This document shows, piece after piece, positions 63,225-64,000 of a DNA stretch of 64,000 nt. Position 1 is the stretch's first letter; every line of letters starts with the position of its first letter. Under the pieces are notes generated by a model, which saw only the letters and a list, made by a program, of their open reading frames with translations, had not been told where the DNA came from and did not search any database. The position numbers were made by a program, and so were the translations under genes. This DNA is from Hirsutella rhossiliensis (taxonomy: Eukaryota; Ascomycota; Sordariomycetes; Hypocreales; Ophiocordycipitaceae): positions 558,001 to 622,000 of the forward strand of contig NW_025408671.1 in NCBI RefSeq assembly GCF_020360975.1, written 5' to 3'.

Positions 63225-64000
63225 GGAAAGAGGAGGACGCGCCACGATATTGCTCGAGCTGATTCCGCGTCGCTGGACGGCAGTATTCAATGTAAGAATG
63301 AACCGTTGCAATGGAATGGGTAGTTGAGGGGGACTTTGGCTCGGGCGGAAGCCTTTTGATATGCCTGGCCTCCATGCGAGGAGCAAGCGGGAGACAGTCA
63401 TTCGCCGTAGATGTCTGTCAGCCGCGGTATGATATCGGAGCCCTATACTCCATGCATGCATCGGTAGTGGACACTCAATGCCCCAGCTTGCTCGACCGCT
63501 GGGCACATCAACCACGGAAGCTGTTGCACCGACGTCAGAGGCAAAGAGGAGCCGGTGACTCACTGGCCGCGTCTGCCGCGCGCCCATCCACTCACAGCGT
63601 GGGCCTTTTTGCACCAGGCTTTGGCGATCGCCTTGACAGGGTTCAGTAGCCATGCAGCCGGGCCTGGAGGCGGGGGGAAGAGACGAAAGAGGGGAAGGCT
63701 AGCGAGGTGACTTGGAATATCGCTCGATGAACATGAGTCCGGTCAAGACGTGGCTGTTTTGCGTTCCGTGGCCGGTTACTAGAGCCGGCTCCGGTTGAGA
63801 GGGCCGCAGTGGTCCGGGTGAAAAGACAGGCAGAAAGGCATATTTTGTCCTGTTGGCTTGCCGTCCTCTAGTTGCTTGACTGGCTCGCGTCATGCGGCTC
63901 GTTCCATGTTGGAAGATTGCCAGGACGGGAGCCGTGGCCCCTTGTCCTGTACAGTTTGCAGGTCTTCCAGTCATTACTAAAGTGCAGCTCGACGTGGGCA
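63225..64000. other. Upstream region of the DUF2828 gene
   Basis: It holds the promoter and leader of the minus-strand gene. An in-frame extension to 63653 exists but is not conserved-looking. Nothing else is seen to the window end. Confidence 0.5.

Overview
The window reads as nuclear DNA of a filamentous ascomycete, probably a Sordariomycete and perhaps Hypocreales. This rests on short introns (about 50-110 nt) with GTRNGT donors and CTRAC-type branch sites, GC-rich third codon positions, a tRNA-Phe with an anticodon-loop intron, and fungal families (Prm10/ThrE-like protein, carboxypeptidase S, DUF2828, fungal Sulfotransfer_4-type protein). The species cannot be named from the sequence alone.

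Layout. 1-3759: a cyclase-family gene (minus, cut by the window edge) and a Baeyer-Villiger-type flavin monooxygenase (plus), divergent. 3760-7029: no recognisable gene. 7030-16228: a complete Ty3/gypsy chromodomain LTR retrotransposon with 234-bp LTRs, a 5-bp target duplication and an 11-nt primer site exactly complementary to its own LTR (Tf1/sushi-type self-priming). Its reading frames are broken in many places, and a degenerate hAT DNA transposon (9122-12898, 8-bp target duplication) is nested in pol. 16234-19390: nothing recognised. 19398-24725: the most unusual part of the window. Behind a TATA box lie successive families of tandem repeats, several of whose units look like a mini-exon plus a mini-intron, all in plus orientation.

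25797-26881: a BTB/POZ protein. 31120-34324: the two subunits of PLP synthase, PDX1 and PDX2, divergent. 35008-35119: tRNA-Phe(GAA). 37108-39024: an MFS sugar transporter with four exons. 40387-41251: an alpha/beta hydrolase. 41252-46947: a gene graveyard with two frameshifted APH-type phosphotransferase relics and a TA-rich stretch. 46948-48861: a secreted or vacuolar M20 carboxypeptidase, convergent with a large Prm10-like membrane protein (49543-52305). 56195-63224: a fungal sulfotransferase-like P-loop protein, a small PIP-kinase-domain protein and a DUF2828/vWA protein.

The clearest functional unit is PDX1/PDX2, the synthase and glutaminase of vitamin B6 synthesis sharing one 1.4-kb intergenic region. 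The cyclase/monooxygenase pair may be a small catabolic or secondary-metabolic unit, which is inference only. Other genes look like unrelated neighbours. Exon borders were placed by eye from reading frame and family conservation.
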